NCBI GenBank assembly: GCA_944393255.1
Contig: CALXZP010000042.1
Span: 1-64,000 of the forward strand
Length of the DNA stretch: 64,000 nucleotides
DNA from: an uncultured Clostridia bacterium
Lineage (GTDB): Bacteria; Bacillota; Clostridia; UBA1381
Direction: 5' to 3'
The notes below the pieces were generated by a model. That model was given only the letters and a program-made list of their open reading frames with translations. It made no database searches and was not told the origin of the DNA. Position numbers and translations under genes: made by a program. Shown one piece after another: positions 1-8,177 of the stretch. Each line of letters opens with the position of its first letter. The stretch's first letter is position 1.

Positions 1-145
1 CATGCATTATCATGTTATGCAGAATAACCGCTTTGGTTATCCTTCTGCTACTATTCTTATTATAGAAAAGATGAAATGTCAATAGGCATACCGTAAACTG
101 TTAATGCTAATTTTCACTTGACACTAAACTCGCGTTTATTGGGTA
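1..145. other. AT-rich intergenic start of window
   Basis: No coding sequence is visible. An imperfect hairpin lies at 19-48 (arms GCAGAA/TTCTGC extended by TAACC/GGTTA). It could be the end of a transcript entering from the left, but no clear U-run follows, so I do not call it a terminator. Confidence 0.4.
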
Positions 146-174
146 TTGCATTTTTAACTTTCTTGTGATATAAT
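146..174 (+). promoter_or_regulatory. sigma-A promoter of the small RNA
   Basis: TTGCAT (146-151) and TATAAT (169-174) are separated by 17 bp. Transcription would begin at about 180, exactly at the first base of the long inverted repeat that follows. No start codon with a ribosome binding site follows on this strand, which points to a non-coding transcript. Confidence 0.5.
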
Positions 175-179
175 ATCTA

Positions 180-336
180 TGCTACACAAATTTTTAAGAC
201 TTCATATATGGTTTACGTTAGCTAAAAGAACGTAAGCCTTGCTTTCATACCATATATGAACGTTATGATTTGTGTAGCAATAAATTGCAGGCTGCGTTTT
301 TTGTGTGTAGCTGTGCAATGCAGCTACACATTTTTT
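180..336 (+). ncRNA. candidate structured small RNA of about 157 nt
   Basis: The transcript from the promoter at 146-174 would fold into a long rod. 180-190 pairs perfectly with 269-279 (11 bp). 201-212 pairs perfectly with 249-260 (12 bp), separated from the outer stem by an internal loop. An inner helix forms from 213-219 and 229-235. A strong intrinsic terminator follows at 304-336. The sequence of the terminator's 3' arm (GCTACACA) repeats the 5' arm of the outer stem, so 271-279 could pair either with 180-190 or with 322-330. The rod shape recalls 6S RNA, but I see no decisive 6S signature. A small inverted-repeat element with 11-bp ends is the alternative. No coding potential is visible. 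Confidence 0.45.
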
Positions 337-337
337 A
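304..337 (+). terminator. intrinsic terminator of the small RNA
   Basis: A perfect 10-bp stem (304-313 with 321-330) with a 7-nt loop is followed by a run of T at 331-336. It ends the candidate small RNA and faces the convergent Xre gene. Confidence 0.75.
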
Positions 338-339
338 TG

Positions 340-369
340 GAGAAAAATAAAAAAGAGCCGTCCGGCTCT
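340..369 (-). terminator. terminator of the Xre gene
   Basis: On the minus strand, the 7-bp stem AGAGCCG/CGGCTCT (354-360 with 363-369) with a 2-nt apex is followed by a U-rich tail (complement of the A-rich stretch 343-353). The stem overlaps the stop codon of the regulator gene. Confidence 0.6.
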
Positions 370-683
370 CAATGTAAGGCTTGAGCAAGTTTTTTGAGCA
401 GCTCTCTGTTTTCATTTGATAACTCTAACCAATTATCAATAAGGCATTTAAGCTCTGGTGTAACTTGTACCATATCCTTATCCTCATTTTCATCATAAAA
501 GAACTGCGAAAGCGTAATTCCAAAAGCATTACAGATTTGCTGAAGTGTGTAAAGGCTTGGTGTAGTATTTCGTCTGTACATATTTGATATTGCGCCGTCT
601 GATAAGTCGGCTTCTTTAGCTATTTTATAATCCGACCAACCATACAATTTTTGCAGTTGTTTAATTCTATCTAACACTTCCAT
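369..683 (-). CDS. small Xre-family transcriptional regulator
   Basis: This 104-residue protein has a Cro/C1-type helix-turn-helix at about residues 5-60 (KIAKEADLSDGAISNMYRR is the recognition region), followed by a short helical tail with no recognisable ligand domain. It probably binds DNA as a dimer. I start it at the ATG at 683, which has a GAGGTGTAGGA Shine-Dalgarno sequence about 8 nt upstream; a GTG at 704 would add seven residues without a site. It stands alone, convergent with the candidate small RNA and downstream of recR on the same strand. Its targets are unknown. The upstream DNA contains CAGC-N6-GCTG (728-741), which could be an autoregulatory operator. Confidence 0.8.
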   Translation of the reverse strand: MEVLDRIKQLQKLYGWSDYKIAKEADLSDGAISNMYRRNTTPSLYTLQQICNAFGITLSQFFYDENEDKDMVQVTPELKCLIDNWLELSNENRELLKKLAQALH

Positions 684-796
684 ATATGATATCCTACACC
701 TCACATATTATATTATAATTATAACAGCTATTTTGCTGAAATAGTATAGAATGTATTAGGATAGGGGGCAATAAGCCCCCTATAGCCCTTTTTGCT

Positions 797-1399
797 TCAG
801 CCGTTCATAACCGTACGGCTTTCCATTGCCTTTATAAGCGTTATTTTGTCTGCATATTCTATATCCGAGCCGATCGGTATCCCGTGAGCTATCCTTGTTA
901 CCGTAACTTCAAACGGCGATAGAAGCTTGGAGATGTAGACCGCCGTTGCCGTACCGTTGACGGTAGGATTTGTGGCGAGAATGACCTCTTTGACCTCGCC
1001 GCCGCTCAAACGCAGCAGCAGCTCGTTTATTTTGATATCGTCCGGGCCGACGCCGTCCATAGGGGAGAGCGCGCCGTGCAGAACATGGTAGAGACCGTTG
1101 TATTCATGCGTGTTCTCAATGGCGGAAACGTCCTCCGGGCTTTCCACAACGCATATAAGGGAGCGGTCGCGCTTTGATGATGAGCATACGGAGCAAGGAC
1201 TTGCATCGGTGAGATTTTGGCATTGCTCGCATAGATGTATAGTCTTTTTTGCATGGACTATGGCGTTTGCCATCCGATCCGTATCCTCGCCGGACATGTG
1301 CTCCAATATATAAAACGCTATCCTTTCCGCGCTCTTGTGTCCGATACCGGGCAGACGTTCAAATTTTTCTATCAGCTCTTCGATGACTGCGGAATACAT
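797..1399 (-). CDS. recR: recombination mediator RecR
   Basis: RecR works with RecO and RecF to load RecA onto gapped DNA. The 200-residue protein shows the family order: a helix-hairpin-helix DNA-binding motif (residues 15-29), a four-cysteine zinc site (C57, C60, C69, C72), and a Toprim domain starting near VVESPEDV (residue 84). Length is normal. It is the last gene of the dnaX-ybaB-recR operon. Its ATG overlaps the TGA stop of ybaB by one base, so translation of the two is probably coupled. Confidence 0.97.
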   Translation of the reverse strand: MYSAVIEELIEKFERLPGIGHKSAERIAFYILEHMSGEDTDRMANAIVHAKKTIHLCEQCQNLTDASPCSVCSSSKRDRSLICVVESPEDVSAIENTHEYNGLYHVLHGALSPMDGVGPDDIKINELLLRLSGGEVKEVILATNPTVNGTATAVYISKLLSPFEVTVTRIAHGIPIGSDIEYADKITLIKAMESRTVMNG

Positions 1400-1752
1400 C
1401 AGAATAATCCCGGGATATTTATGCCGCCCGTAACGGCGCCCATTTTTTCAGCCATAAGATCGTCAGCCTTCTTTATACCCTCGTTAACGGCGGCTGTGAT
1501 CATGTCCTCGAGCGTTTCAATATCGTCCGGATCAACTGCTTCGGGATCAAGCTTGAGCGATACAAGCTCTTTTTTGCCGTTTACTACGACCTTGACCGCT
1601 CCGCCGCCGGACGAAGCCTCTACCTGCTCCTCCTCGGTCTCTTTCTGAACGCGTTCCATTTCTTCCTGCATCTTCTGCGCCTGCTTTATAACGCTGTTCA
1701 TATTCTGCTTCTGGTTCATGCCCGAACCTGAAAAACCCTTATACTTACCCAT
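1399..1752 (-). CDS. ybaB: nucleoid-associated protein YbaB/EbfC
   Basis: This 117-residue protein of the YbaB/EbfC family forms dimers that bind DNA and coat the nucleoid. It has the typical Gly/Gln/Met-rich N-terminus, a charged helix with MQEEMERVQKETEEEQV (about residues 28-44) and the conserved core VKVVVNGKKELVSLKLDP. The ATG at 1752 has an AAAGAGGT ribosome binding site. It sits between dnaX and recR, the arrangement seen throughout Firmicutes, and its stop overlaps the recR start. Confidence 0.95.
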   Translation of the reverse strand: MGKYKGFSGSGMNQKQNMNSVIKQAQKMQEEMERVQKETEEEQVEASSGGGAVKVVVNGKKELVSLKLDPEAVDPDDIETLEDMITAAVNEGIKKADDLMAEKMGAVTGGINIPGLF

Positions 1753-1811
1753 AATAGTTATACCTCTTTCTTTTTTCTCTATTGTAATCGGAAGCCTTTG
1801 AAGCTCCGTAA

Positions 1812-3746
1812 TTACTGCCTGTTTTGATCGTCGTCATCGTTCTCGGAGCGAAGCTCGCGCTCCTCCAGAAATTCTTCCGGCTCATCGTCGTCCTCGTCTT
1901 CGTCCAGCTGCAGAACAGACTGCTCGCCGAATTCCTGCCCGGTGTCTTCGCCGAAGGTGATGCGCTTGTCCGCGTCGGTTATTATATCCGAAAACTTCTC
2001 AATAAATTTACTGAAAAGATCGTTGTTGTCCGTTTGCTCCGCACCGCCGGCCGTATCCTCCTCTGTTTCGGGCGCGGCGCCGTCGCCGGGCCGCTTCTTA
2101 AGAGTGAACGGATTGAGGATCATGCTGTCGTCAAGATCGGAGCGCCTCGCTATTTTTATGGTGTATTCCGTACCCGTTACACTGCGGAATGCGTCTCTTA
2201 TCTCGTCAAGATGGCTGACTGCCGTCCTCTGTGTAAAATCCCTGCGGTCATCGGGGGTGAGGATTATTATACCCTCCGCGTCAAAGGTCGTAGTGCAGTT
2301 TTTGAGCGGAAAAAAGTACGGATTTTTGCGCTGGGACATCGTTGCCATTATGCTGCTCCAGTTCCGGGCAAGCTTTGCCGTAGGATAGTCGGAGTACAGC
2401 TCATCCTCCGGTATCGGCGAATAGAGCCGCGCCGACGGCTTTTTTTTTACCGGAGCTTCAGTTTTTTTTTCAGGCGCCGCCGCTGCCGGCGCCGCTCCGT
2501 TTTTCAATGCCGTTTCTATAGCTGTGAGCCGGTTAAGTATCTCCTTTTTTTCAGCCGTATTTTCGCGCGCCGCCGCTGTCGCCGCTGCCGGCGCTCCCGC
2601 GGCGAGCTTTTGCTCGACCGAGGCGAGCCTGTCCATCACGGCGTTGGGAGAACGGTCTATTTCGGGACGCGCAAGCTTTATATACGCAAGCTCATAAATG
2701 AGCCGCGGCGATCTTGCGGTCCTTGCGTCCGCCTGTGCCGCAGCTATAAGAGCGGAGGCGTGTTCTATCTTTTCAAAGGTCATTCTGTCGCTCTGCGATT
2801 TGAGCCGGACGAGCGTCTGCGGATCGTGATCGAGCAGCTCGCCGGGCGACTGCGAAAGCTTGCATATCATGAGCGCCCTGAAATGCTCGAGCATTGAATT
2901 GGAAAGCTGCGAAAGATCCTTTCCGTCCGAGAGCGCTTTGTCGGTAAGCTCGACTACTGCGCCCGCATCGCCGTTTATGATAGCCTCGGTAAGCTCGAAT
3001 ACGGAATCGAGAGTGGATATACCAAGCGTGTTTACGATGCTTTCCTCTGTTATATCGCTGCCCGAAGCGGCTATAACGCGTTCCATTATGCTGAGTCCGT
3101 CTCGCATAGACCCGTCGGCGAGAGAGGCGAGAAGCCTGTATGCGCCGTCGGTCAGCTTGTACCCGTCGCCGTATGCGATCTCTTTCATGCGTACCACTAT
3201 ATCATCCGTGCCTATGCGCCTGAAATCAAACCGCTGGCACCTTGACAGGATAGTCTGTGGAACCTTGTGCGCCTCCGTGGTGGCAAGGATAAAAATGACG
3301 TTTTCCGGCGGCTCCTCAAGAGTTTTGAGCAGCGCGTTGAACGCGCTCGGCGAAAGCATATGAACCTCGTCGATTATATAGACGGTATATTTCGCTTCCG
3401 ATGCGACGTAGTTCACGTCGTCGAGCACTCCGCGTATATCCTCAACGCCGTTGTTTGAAGCCGCGTCCATCTCTGTAACGTCCATTATGGAGCCGTCTAT
3501 GATACCCCGGCAGACCGGGCACTCGTTGCAGGGGTTTCCGTCTTTAGGATGGAGACAGTTGACCGCGCGCGAAAGTATTTTTGCACAGGTCGTTTTTCCC
3601 GTTCCGCGCGTGCCGCAGAACAGGTAAGCGTGTCCGACCGTATCGGAGATTATTTGATTTTTCAGCGTCCTTGTTATATGGCTCTGACCTACTACATCGT
3701 CAAAGACCATAGGCCGCCATTTTCTGTATATAGCCTGATGCGCCAT
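1812..3746 (-). CDS. dnaX: DNA polymerase III subunit tau (possibly also gamma)
   Basis: DnaX is the ATPase of the clamp loader and bridges polymerase and helicase. The 644-residue protein has Walker A GTRGTGKT (45-52), a zinc module (C64, C73, C76, C79), Walker B IIDEVH (about 124-129), the sensor-1 region, then an Ala/Lys/Pro linker and an acidic C-terminus. I start it at the ATG at 3746 (MAHQAIYRKWRP, the family's usual opening), with a GGAG site upstream; the frame stays open for 32 more codons but these look like leader RNA. The linker contains two runs of nine A on the coding strand (2462-2470 and 2440-2448), each followed soon by a stop in the -1 frame. Slippage could produce a shorter gamma-like form (see findings). 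The gene follows the SRP RNA and its terminator. Confidence 0.96.
   Translation of the reverse strand: MAHQAIYRKWRPMVFDDVVGQSHITRTLKNQIISDTVGHAYLFCGTRGTGKTTCAKILSRAVNCLHPKDGNPCNECPVCRGIIDGSIMDVTEMDAASNNGVEDIRGVLDDVNYVASEAKYTVYIIDEVHMLSPSAFNALLKTLEEPPENVIFILATTEAHKVPQTILSRCQRFDFRRIGTDDIVVRMKEIAYGDGYKLTDGAYRLLASLADGSMRDGLSIMERVIAASGSDITEESIVNTLGISTLDSVFELTEAIINGDAGAVVELTDKALSDGKDLSQLSNSMLEHFRALMICKLSQSPGELLDHDPQTLVRLKSQSDRMTFEKIEHASALIAAAQADARTARSPRLIYELAYIKLARPEIDRSPNAVMDRLASVEQKLAAGAPAAATAAARENTAEKKEILNRLTAIETALKNGAAPAAAAPEKKTEAPVKKKPSARLYSPIPEDELYSDYPTAKLARNWSSIMATMSQRKNPYFFPLKNCTTTFDAEGIIILTPDDRRDFTQRTAVSHLDEIRDAFRSVTGTEYTIKIARRSDLDDSMILNPFTLKKRPGDGAAPETEEDTAGGAEQTDNNDLFSKFIEKFSDIITDADKRITFGEDTGQEFGEQSVLQLDEDEDDDEPEEFLEERELRSENDDDDQNRQ
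2401..2472 (-). other. candidate slippage region in dnaX (two A9 runs)
   Basis: On the coding strand a run of nine A occupies codons 426-429 (2470 down to 2462) and a second occupies codons 433-436 (2448 down to 2440). One inserted A, or a -1 ribosomal shift, at the first run gives AAC followed at once by TGA (2460-2458), hence a 429-residue product. At the second run the -1 frame meets TGA at 2403-2401, giving about 448 residues. A 6-bp stem (TCGGCG/CGCCGA) starts four nucleotides after the second run. Confidence 0.5.
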
Positions 3747-3767
3747 TATCCCGCTCCCTTCACCGGT

Positions 3768-3797
3768 CAAAAAAAAACGTCCGCATATCCGGCGGAC
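3768..3797 (-). terminator. SRP RNA terminator / possible dnaX attenuator
   Basis: On the minus strand the 6-bp stem GTCCGC/GCGGAC (3797-3792 with 3784-3779) is followed by G and nine U residues (3777-3769). It lies between the SRP RNA and the dnaX ribosome binding site. No separate dnaX promoter is visible, so dnaX is probably transcribed by read-through. Confidence 0.7.
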
Positions 3798-3922
3798 TGT
3801 ATCTATATAGCAGGGCGTATACGAAGCCTCAAATTGTTTCATGCCGAAAATCTCATCTGAACTTCGTTAAACGCAGACTTTCAGATACACCCATCCGAAA
3901 TTCGGTATAATTTTCAAAAATA

Positions 3923-4036
3923 AAGGCTCCGATCGAGCTACCCGCAACACATCTCAAGATCTGCTTAGTGCTGCTTGGTTCCCCATCTGACACGGTTCAC
4001 AGTATGAGATCGCGCGGACTCGATCATCATCGCCCT
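3923..4036 (-). ncRNA. ffs: signal recognition particle RNA (small bacterial type)
   Basis: The minus strand contains the conserved SRP domain IV apical hairpin, GTGAACCGTGTCAGATGGGG followed by AACCAAGCAGCACTAAGC, with the asymmetric and symmetric internal loops that bind Ffh. Flanking arms pair: GATCGAG (4025-4019) with CTCGATC (3937-3931), and GATCTCAT with the ATGAGATC-like strand further in. No Alu domain is seen, so this is the short 4.5S-like form of about 110 nt. It lies directly upstream of dnaX, as in many Firmicutes. The exact ends are estimated. The usual GGTCAGGTCCGGAAGGAAGCAGC is here varied to GTCAGATGGGGAACCAAGCAGC; pairing is kept. Confidence 0.88.
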
Positions 4037-4060
4037 ATATCCTTGATCAACAATACATAT

Positions 4061-4089
4061 ATTCTAACATATTTTTTATAAAACTTCAA
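4061..4089 (-). promoter_or_regulatory. sigma-A promoter of the SRP RNA
   Basis: Minus strand: -35 TTGAAG (4089-4084) and -10 TAGAAT (4066-4061), spacer 17 bp. The predicted start is near 4053, slightly upstream of the SRP RNA 5' arm. Confidence 0.7.
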
Positions 4090-4206
4090 GAGTAAATTTA
4101 AAATTTTTTAAAAAAATTTGCGGATACGAGATATTTAATGCGGCATCCCGCATCCGCACGGTGCTTTGCCGCAGCGGCTGTAAGCTAAGCATACTGCCTC
4201 CTTGGG

Positions 4207-6735
4207 CTATCTGCTTATCGTGACAAGATGAAGAGCTTCATCGTATTCAACGCTGCATCCGAGGGCTTCCGATATGCTTCTGAGCGGCGCATATGCTGCG
4301 CCGTCTGTTATGATCACCGGGGCTGTCTCAAAGGTCTCGGAGCCGACGGTCATTTCGGACGAGGCCGTGTCTATCACAGCCTCCGTGCCGTTAAAGCGCA
4401 GCGTTATCATGCCGTCGTCCCAGTCAACTCCGGCTCCCATGAATTCGGCTATGTCGCGCACAGGCACATACGCAAGGCCGTTGTTTATAAACGGCTTCTT
4501 TTCCGTGCCGATATATTTTCCGCCGTATTTTATGACGATGTTATCATCGCAGAGGCGGGGGAGAGGGTGCTTCTCGCTTCCGTTTATTATGAGCTCTTCG
4601 CCTATCACCTCAAAGGTCCTGACCTTTTCCGACGCCATTACGCCTTCCCAGTAAACGCCGTCGCTGGAAAGATACAGCGCGCGCCCTTCCGTGAAATAGT
4701 AATATTTGCCGTAGGAATCGATATAGTCGGGTTCAAGTCCGAGGTACTCGACTTCCTCGAAATCAGCGCCGTTAACGGACAGCTTGATCCTGCCGCCGTC
4801 AAGGAGCGCGGAGTATGTGCCGTAATTCCAGCAAGGCAGCTGGGTATATACCATATCCCACCACTTGAATTCGGTCGTAGAACGGAACATCGTTCCCGAG
4901 GTCTTTACATAATATACGCCGTTCGCCGCTGCCGCCGCCTGCGGATAGCTGCCGAAGGTGTAGCTTGCTCTCAGACCGAAATTTTCATCGAGCAGATACA
5001 CCGTCCGGAAAAGAGGATCCGCGTGCCAATACACCCCGGCGTCATATAATGCCGGACGCAGCAGATATCCGTCTCCGGCATAGGTGAGCGAGTATTCGTT
5101 TACGTTCCCTGCGATATCCTTTACGACTTCTGAGGGGAGTGTAACGCTGCGCCAGCTCTCACGGTCACTGCTGAGATAAAGCGTCGTTCCCTCCCATTTG
5201 TAATATTCTCTGCCGGTGAAGAACCGATCCTTTTCTATACCGCTCCGCTCTGTCTCATATGTCTCTATTATCTGCGGATAGTCGCTCAGCCGGAAATAGT
5301 TCTGCATCCCTCCCGAATAGTTGGGCGTCAGGATAACGCAGACGGTGTATTCCGAAACGGTCTGAGCCGGGATGGTCATGCACGCCATGTTGTCGGAGAC
5401 CCGCTCGGTGCGCGTGCCCTTGCAGAGCGCGTAGCCGTTTACAACATTGCCTTCGCTGTCTTTAAGATATACGACGTTGTTGGATGACGTGGCAAGGCAG
5501 TATGTGAGGTAACGCTGCTTGTTTCCGTTGTTCGTTATCTTTATCTTATAGTTGTATATGACTCCGTAATTACCGAGATTGCATGCCAGCTCGGTGCCGT
5601 CCTCCTCGGTCAGCTCCCGGTTGGGGATATATGCCGAGCTGCTCCCGTAGCTTTTGTCGTATTCCGATATGTCCGTATGCCTCGTATCAAAAACGTAATA
5701 CGGGCTGCGCTCGTCCTCGGGCACGCCCGAGCCGTAATAGTAGTCCTTCATCGGATCGTAATAGCTGAATGCGAGCATGTCTGATTCGGCGCAAAGCTCA
5801 TACGACCACTGGTCGGCGCGCGGATTGAGGTGCGTGTACCATTTTTCGACCGTATTTCCCTCGGGCTTATATTGGTTGTATACAGTCACCGGCAGTATCC
5901 CTGCGGGATCGTCGTCGCTTATGGTGTATTCAAGCTCTGCCGTCACCTCGTTAAGTCCGTCAGATATGCCCTTGTACTGTCTGTCCCGGTAATAGCTGCC
6001 GTATGCGGGGGAGCGGTTGATGTTCGACCTGTCGCGCAGAGCGCCGTTGGAACGGACTGCGAGTATGTTTACATCACACACTCCGCTGTCTATGGTAAAA
6101 TCGGTCATGATATTGACCGAGCGGCAGAAGGGTATCTCCCTGTAGTTATCTATAAAATCCGACAGCCAGACGGTCTCTCCGGCTTTCACTTCAAAAACAG
6201 TCTCCTCTATGGGATCGCTTTGGTAGGCGCTGCCGGAATTGAGCTGGCGTATCGGCATACCGAGGTATGCCGACCAGCAGTAGAAGCAGCCCCATTCATC
6301 CTCGACGGTATACTGTATATCGTTTAAGATGAACGAGCGGTGCTCCGGAACCTCGAAGCCGAGTTTTTCAAGAGTTATCACCGTATCCTCCTGTGCTCTG
6401 AACATAACGTCAAGCTCGATATCGAAGCCGCGCGACGAGGCGGCGTAGCTTTCCAAATTCGTGTTTGAATCAATGTCCGTTCTGTTGAGAAACGACGCGA
6501 ACAGCGCGTATTTGTCGGGAGTAAGCCCCTCGTTATTCATTATATACTTGGGGTTCATATTTGAATTGTCCGCAAGATCCACGCTCCGTATAAGCTCATG
6601 GTTATTGCAGTAGATATATTTTCCGCCCGGCTTTTGCGTAAACACAAGGTCGGACGGCTCTACTGCGCCGGCCGCAGCCGGGACTGCCAAAGCGGCCGCA
6701 GCCGAGCAGACCGCCAAAACATATTTGATATTCAC
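4207..6735 (-). CDS. secreted protein with C-terminal copper-amine-oxidase-N-like domain
   Basis: This 842-residue protein has a signal peptide (residues 1-24, ending near AAAGAVEP), a long Tyr/Trp-rich central region of unknown fold, and at about 755-842 the repeat family called copper amine oxidase N-terminal (PF07833), with YVPVRDIAEFMG and YAPLRSISEALG half-repeats. Despite the name, that domain is not an oxidase; it is common in exported clostridial proteins and probably mediates cell-surface binding. I start it at the GTG at 6735 because GGAGG lies 9 nt upstream and a signal peptide follows at once. It follows the MATE gene by 52 bp and may share its transcript. The central part resembles a repeated blade/propeller arrangement (YLSSDRESW, YLSSDGVYW), but I cannot assign a function. 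Confidence 0.7.
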   Translation of the reverse strand: MNIKYVLAVCSAAAALAVPAAAGAVEPSDLVFTQKPGGKYIYCNNHELIRSVDLADNSNMNPKYIMNNEGLTPDKYALFASFLNRTDIDSNTNLESYAASSRGFDIELDVMFRAQEDTVITLEKLGFEVPEHRSFILNDIQYTVEDEWGCFYCWSAYLGMPIRQLNSGSAYQSDPIEETVFEVKAGETVWLSDFIDNYREIPFCRSVNIMTDFTIDSGVCDVNILAVRSNGALRDRSNINRSPAYGSYYRDRQYKGISDGLNEVTAELEYTISDDDPAGILPVTVYNQYKPEGNTVEKWYTHLNPRADQWSYELCAESDMLAFSYYDPMKDYYYGSGVPEDERSPYYVFDTRHTDISEYDKSYGSSSAYIPNRELTEEDGTELACNLGNYGVIYNYKIKITNNGNKQRYLTYCLATSSNNVVYLKDSEGNVVNGYALCKGTRTERVSDNMACMTIPAQTVSEYTVCVILTPNYSGGMQNYFRLSDYPQIIETYETERSGIEKDRFFTGREYYKWEGTTLYLSSDRESWRSVTLPSEVVKDIAGNVNEYSLTYAGDGYLLRPALYDAGVYWHADPLFRTVYLLDENFGLRASYTFGSYPQAAAAANGVYYVKTSGTMFRSTTEFKWWDMVYTQLPCWNYGTYSALLDGGRIKLSVNGADFEEVEYLGLEPDYIDSYGKYYYFTEGRALYLSSDGVYWEGVMASEKVRTFEVIGEELIINGSEKHPLPRLCDDNIVIKYGGKYIGTEKKPFINNGLAYVPVRDIAEFMGAGVDWDDGMITLRFNGTEAVIDTASSEMTVGSETFETAPVIITDGAAYAPLRSISEALGCSVEYDEALHLVTISR

Positions 6736-6787
6736 CTTATCATACCTCCGTATTTTCCCGGCAAGCCGCAGCTTTGCCGTAATTGTT

Positions 6788-8131
6788 TTATTTAAGCAGC
6801 TTTCTGCTGCGGAATGCAAACATGGCTGTCGTAACGCATACGGCGGTCACGTCGCTTATCGGCTCCGCAAGGAAGAGCCCCCAAACTCCGAGCTCCGTCA
6901 CCATAGGTATTATGACGGCGAGCGGGAACAGCAGTATTATCTTTCTGAGACAGGCGAGGAAAACCGAGGTCTTTGCTTCGCCCAAAGCGATAAAGGTCTG
7001 CTGGCAGGCGTTCTGCGCGCCCATAAGGGACATGCCGATCATAAAAAGCCGAAGCGCGCTGCTGCCCTGTGAGATCAGCTCCGGATCGTTTGAGAAGAGC
7101 CAGAGAAAGAAGCCCGGGAACAGTTCCACAAGAGCTACTGCCGAGAGTGAAAACAAAAGGCTGGCGGCAAACTGTATGCCGAACGTCTTTTTTACGCGGG
7201 CGATGTTTTTTGCTCCGTAATTGTAGCCGATGATAGGCTGAACGCCCTGCGCAAAGCCGGAGAGCGGCATCCATACCAGCTGCATGATGCTGAACAGCAC
7301 GGACATTATCGCTACGTACATATCGTTTCCGTATGTTATCATGCCCTTGTTGAACGTGAGCTGGATGATGCATTCGGTGGACTGCATAACGAACGGCGAA
7401 ACGCCCAGAGCGAGTATGGAGCCTATTATCCGAATATCCGGCGCCATGGTCCTCAGCCTCAGCTTAAGGATGGTCTTTTTGCCCGTAAGGAATACGAGCA
7501 CCCAAACGCAGGAGGCGAACTGTGAGATTATAGTTGCGAGAGCCGCGCCCTTAACGCCCATACCGAACACGAATATGAACACGGGATCGAGGACGATATT
7601 GAGCACCGCGCCCAGGCATACCGTAAGCATACTCTTTGTCGAGAAGCCCTGGTTGGTTATGAACATATTGAGCCCGAGCGAGAGCTGAACGAATATAGTG
7701 CCTATAAGATATACTGATATGTAATCGGAAGCGTAGGGCAGCGTGTTGGAGCTGGCTCCGAATATCATGAGTATACGATCCTTTGTGACAAGGAATACGA
7801 TACTGAGTATGACAGCAAAGATTATAAGGAGCAGAGCGCTGTTCCCGAGATACTTTTCGGCTTTTTTATAATCGCCCGCGCCCATGGCTATCGATGCGCG
7901 CGAAGCGCCCATACCGGCGAGCATGGCGAATGCCGAAACGAGCATGATTATCGGGAAGGTAACGCCGAGACCGGCAAGCGCGAGCGAGCCGATCCCCGGT
8001 ATCCTTCCGACGTATATCCTGTCTACTATATTATATAAAAGATTAACAAGCTGGGCGGCCACCGTGGGCAGAGAGAGCCGTATGATCAGTTTTCCGGGGG
8101 ATTCCGTACCCAGATAGCTGTTTTTCTCCAA
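6788..8131 (-). CDS. MATE-family multidrug/drug:cation antiporter
   Basis: This 447-residue protein has about twelve hydrophobic segments and the MATE pattern: N-terminal PGKLIIRLSLPTVAAQLVNLLYNIVDRIYVGR and the second-half equivalent QGVQPIIGYNYGAK. The family exports cationic drugs or metabolites in exchange for Na+ or H+. The start is a TTG at 8131 with AAAGG upstream. It lies 46 bp downstream of the amylase gene and 52 bp upstream of the secreted protein, so all three could be one minus-strand transcript. The substrate cannot be read from the sequence. Confidence 0.93.
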   Translation of the reverse strand: MEKNSYLGTESPGKLIIRLSLPTVAAQLVNLLYNIVDRIYVGRIPGIGSLALAGLGVTFPIIMLVSAFAMLAGMGASRASIAMGAGDYKKAEKYLGNSALLLIIFAVILSIVFLVTKDRILMIFGASSNTLPYASDYISVYLIGTIFVQLSLGLNMFITNQGFSTKSMLTVCLGAVLNIVLDPVFIFVFGMGVKGAALATIISQFASCVWVLVFLTGKKTILKLRLRTMAPDIRIIGSILALGVSPFVMQSTECIIQLTFNKGMITYGNDMYVAIMSVLFSIMQLVWMPLSGFAQGVQPIIGYNYGAKNIARVKKTFGIQFAASLLFSLSAVALVELFPGFFLWLFSNDPELISQGSSALRLFMIGMSLMGAQNACQQTFIALGEAKTSVFLACLRKIILLFPLAVIIPMVTELGVWGLFLAEPISDVTAVCVTTAMFAFRSRKLLK

Positions 8132-8177
8132 GATTATCAGACCTTTCCGATATTATTATATGACTGTAAATAAAAAT

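Noticed and set aside
180-336. 6S RNA call
   Set aside because: The rod shape fits loosely, but the closing stem covers only the first 100 nt and no conserved central-bubble sequence could be recognised.
762-779. GGGGGC/GCCCCC hairpin as recR terminator
   Set aside because: On the recR strand no U-run follows; the T-run is on the other side, so the direction does not fit.
1824-2897. Long open frame on the plus strand, antisense to dnaX
   Set aside because: It mirrors dnaX codon structure, has no ribosome site and no recognisable domain, and its translation is rich in Arg and Cys as expected of an antisense shadow. The same holds for the long frames opposite icd (24314-25426), lon (54603-55736) and the SCIFF maturase (34697-35839).
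4207-6735. Copper amine oxidase activity
   Set aside because: Only the PF07833 'N-terminal' domain occurs, which is used as a surface or binding domain; no topaquinone site or copper-binding histidines are present.
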